A DNA stretch of 64,000 nucleotides from an uncultured Hyphomonadaceae bacterium. GTDB taxonomy: Bacteria > Pseudomonadota > Alphaproteobacteria > Caulobacterales > Hyphomonadaceae. Position 1 is the first letter of the stretch, and the number at the start of each line of letters is the position of its first letter. Under the pieces are notes generated by a model. It was not told where the DNA came from, did no database searches, and was given only the letters and a program-made list of their open reading frames with translations. Positions 62,459-64,000 of this stretch are shown here, piece by piece. The stretch spans positions 124,001 to 188,000 of the forward strand of contig CALKFG010000007.1 of assembly GCA_938084575.1 (NCBI GenBank), given 5' to 3'. The translations under genes were made by a program, and so were the position numbers.

Positions 62459-63499
62459 ATGATCAAGTCATCCCCAGGGAATTTCCTCGAAGACTTTCAT
62501 GTCGGAATGGAACTGCGCCACGCCACGCCGCTGACCCTCAGCGACGGCGATGTCAGCCTGTATCGGGGCCTGACCGGCACCCGCCACGCCCTTTACTGTG
62601 CCGAGACCGTTGCAACTGCAAACGGCTTTGAGCGTCTGGCGGTGGATCCGCTTCTCGCCTTCCACGTGGTTTTCGGAAAAACCGTGCCCGACCTGTCTCT
62701 GAATGCCGTCGCCAATCTGGGCTATGCCGATGGCCGGTTCCTGCGCCCGGTCTATCCCGGCGACACGCTGCGCGCCGAATCACAGGTGCTGGGTCTCAAA
62801 GAGAACTCGAATGGCAAAACCGGTGTCGTCTATATACGCACCCGCGGGCTGAATCAGAGGGATGAAGAGGTGCTGTCCTACATTCGCTGGGTCATGGTGC
62901 ATAAGCGCGACCGGTCTTCAAAACGACTGGATGCCCGGATACCCGACCTGCCAAAAGCCGTGGACCCGGCGACCCTGCAGCCAACGGGATGCTATGACCA
63001 CTGGGATGACGCGCTGTCGGGCTCGGGCCATCGATATGAAGACTATGCGATTGGTGAGCAGATCGACCATGTCGACGGCATGACCGTCGAAGATGCGGAA
63101 CACCAGGTCGCGACCCGCCTGTACCAGAATACGGCGCGCGTTCATTTCAATGCATTTGCCCAGGCCAAAGAACGCTTCGGCAAGCGCCTCATCTATGGCG
63201 GCGTTGTGATTTCTCTGGCCAGGGCGCTCTCCTTTAACGGCCTGGGGAATGCCGCAGAGCTTCTCGCCATCAATGCCGGCACGCATGCGGGACCCTTTTT
63301 TGCCGGTGAAACGCTCTTTGCCTGGAGCGAAATCCTCGACAAGGCAGAGCTGTCTGACACGACCGGCGCCCTTCGCCTTCGACTGGTCGCGGTGAAAGAT
63401 CAGGACCCCGGCCAGTTTGTCCGCCTCGGCGCGGACGGAACATATGCCAAGGGCGTCTGCCTCGACTTTGATTACTGGGCTGCGATTCCCCGCCGTTAG
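62459..63499 (+). CDS. mch: Mesaconyl-CoA hydratase (beta-methylmalyl-CoA dehydratase)
   Basis: Interconverts mesaconyl-C1-CoA and beta-methylmalyl-CoA in the ethylmalonyl-CoA pathway, which assimilates acetyl-CoA without isocitrate lyase. The 346-residue double-hotdog (MaoC) protein carries stretches strongly recalling Rhodobacter Mch: HVVFGKTVPDLSLNAVANLGYADGR, LKENSNGKTGVVY, IYGGVVISLARALSFNGLGNA and FAWSEILDKAEL. Other pathway genes (ccr, mcl, ecm) are not in the window. Confidence 0.92.
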   Translation: MIKSSPGNFLEDFHVGMELRHATPLTLSDGDVSLYRGLTGTRHALYCAETVATANGFERLAVDPLLAFHVVFGKTVPDLSLNAVANLGYADGRFLRPVYPGDTLRAESQVLGLKENSNGKTGVVYIRTRGLNQRDEEVLSYIRWVMVHKRDRSSKRLDARIPDLPKAVDPATLQPTGCYDHWDDALSGSGHRYEDYAIGEQIDHVDGMTVEDAEHQVATRLYQNTARVHFNAFAQAKERFGKRLIYGGVVISLARALSFNGLGNAAELLAINAGTHAGPFFAGETLFAWSEILDKAELSDTTGALRLRLVAVKDQDPGQFVRLGADGTYAKGVCLDFDYWAAIPRR

Positions 63500-63555
63500 A
63501 TCACCGGCTGGACCCCGCTCTGGCCTGCGCCGGACAGACCGCCTATACCCTGCGC

Positions 63556-63957
63556 ATGTTATCTGGCATTTCCCTTATGGCCATCGCAATTTCGGTCATG
63601 TTGTCGGCGGTGATCCGCCTGCTTCAGATCATGCAGCTGCACCAGAGAGTCGCGGCCGGGCTGACCGGCATTCGTGAACTTGCCGAACTGTCCGGCATCA
63701 CCGAACCCCGCGATCTGCAGGATGTGTTCGGTCCCCCCGGCCTCAATCGGGTCTGGTCCCATCTGACCCTGATCGCGATCGCACGGAAACGCCGCATGGC
63801 AGGTTATTTTATGACAGATCACCGGCTGCACTGGGCCTGCCTGGGGGTGGCGCCTGTTGCCATCCTCATCCCGCACTGGATCACCGAACTGTTTCTGATC
63901 ATGGCGGCCCTGATCCAGGCGGGGGCGTGGCTGAGCGCCAGCCGCCTGCCCAAGTAG
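63556..63957 (+). CDS. Small polytopic membrane protein of unknown function
   Basis: A 133-residue protein with a hydrophobic N-terminal helix (about 3-24), a polar middle including GLNRVWSHLTLIAIARKRRM, and one or two C-terminal helices (about 93-128). I cannot name a family with confidence; a loose likeness to UspB-type stress proteins is not strong enough to use. It begins 56 bases after mch, so co-transcription is possible. Nothing is visible in 63958-64000. Confidence 0.55.
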   Translation: MLSGISLMAIAISVMLSAVIRLLQIMQLHQRVAAGLTGIRELAELSGITEPRDLQDVFGPPGLNRVWSHLTLIAIARKRRMAGYFMTDHRLHWACLGVAPVAILIPHWITELFLIMAALIQAGAWLSASRLPK

Positions 63958-64000
63958 CGCCTTCCATTTCGGGCGCATCCGGCCTATTTGCAGGGTCTCT

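Overview
The window comes from an alphaproteobacterium that appears able to make bacteriochlorophyll. Taxonomic markers visible in the sequence are ChpT histidine phosphotransferase, CarD next to an RpoH-type sigma factor, the SUV3-like helicase/S4 pair, a DUF4167 protein, an aa3-oxidase subunit IV, an apparent serC leader RNA and an Oar-like TonB receptor. Magnesium chelatase genes (bchI, bchD), an IPP isomerase and a BciB-type 8-vinyl reductase mark phototrophy. Mesaconyl-CoA hydratase (mch) points to the ethylmalonyl-CoA pathway. An aerobic anoxygenic phototroph related to Hyphomonadaceae/Maricaulales or Rhodobacterales fits; the family-level placement is inference.

Layout. 1-6.2 kb is one edge of a photosynthesis gene cluster: bchD (cut by the window edge) and bchI, a lipoprotein cytochrome c and idi on the minus strand, then divergently a lipoprotein alpha/beta hydrolase overlapping bciB. 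6.2-17 kb holds two TonB-dependent receptors, one behind an AT-rich Fur-like palindrome and one behind a good PHO-box match, with an M28 peptidase and a tightly overlapping aguA-aguB-rhomboid-zapE operon between them. 17-29 kb is a glycosyltransferase followed by an RNA/stress block (SUV3-like helicase, S4 protein, TerB, ferredoxin FdxA, CarD, RpoH, ClpB) and an M23 peptidase. 29-32.5 kb carries chpT, a CheY-like receiver, a CheR-like methyltransferase and rlmN. 32.6-41 kb has ftsH, bolA, two alpha/beta hydrolases, an SCP2-domain protein, bacterioferritin, pheA, a membrane-anchored cytochrome c, a C40 peptidase and a MarR regulator. 41-48.5 kb has serA and serC with the leader RNA, a receiver protein, an acyltransferase and secA. 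48.6-64 kb holds a parvulin lipoprotein, argJ, mutT, a lone Flp pilin, an epoxide hydrolase, cox subunit IV, a UMF1-type transporter, ispG, a CE15-like esterase, a MAPEG protein, prfA-prmC, a DUF4167 protein, an acyl-CoA-dehydrogenase-fold enzyme, an ArsC-like protein, mch and two small membrane proteins.

How the genes connect. idi and ispG (50 kb apart) both feed isoprenoid supply for carotenoid and phytyl chains, while bchI/bchD and bciB act on the tetrapyrrole ring. The two tethered cytochromes c are candidate electron carriers for a reaction centre or oxidase. aguA/aguB form a two-step agmatine-to-putrescine route; serA/serC are two steps of serine synthesis. RpoH, ClpB and FtsH belong to the heat-shock response.

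Gene density is very high: with the starts chosen here no gap exceeds 300 bases. The longest are 6131-6399, 37887-38139, 28756-28977 and 44566-44783. I found no rRNA, tRNA, CRISPR array, insertion sequence, prophage or attachment site, and no clearly alien defence or mobile island. The more unusual material is regulatory (serC leader, PHO box, operators) and organisational (four convergent gene pairs sharing overlapping stop codons).
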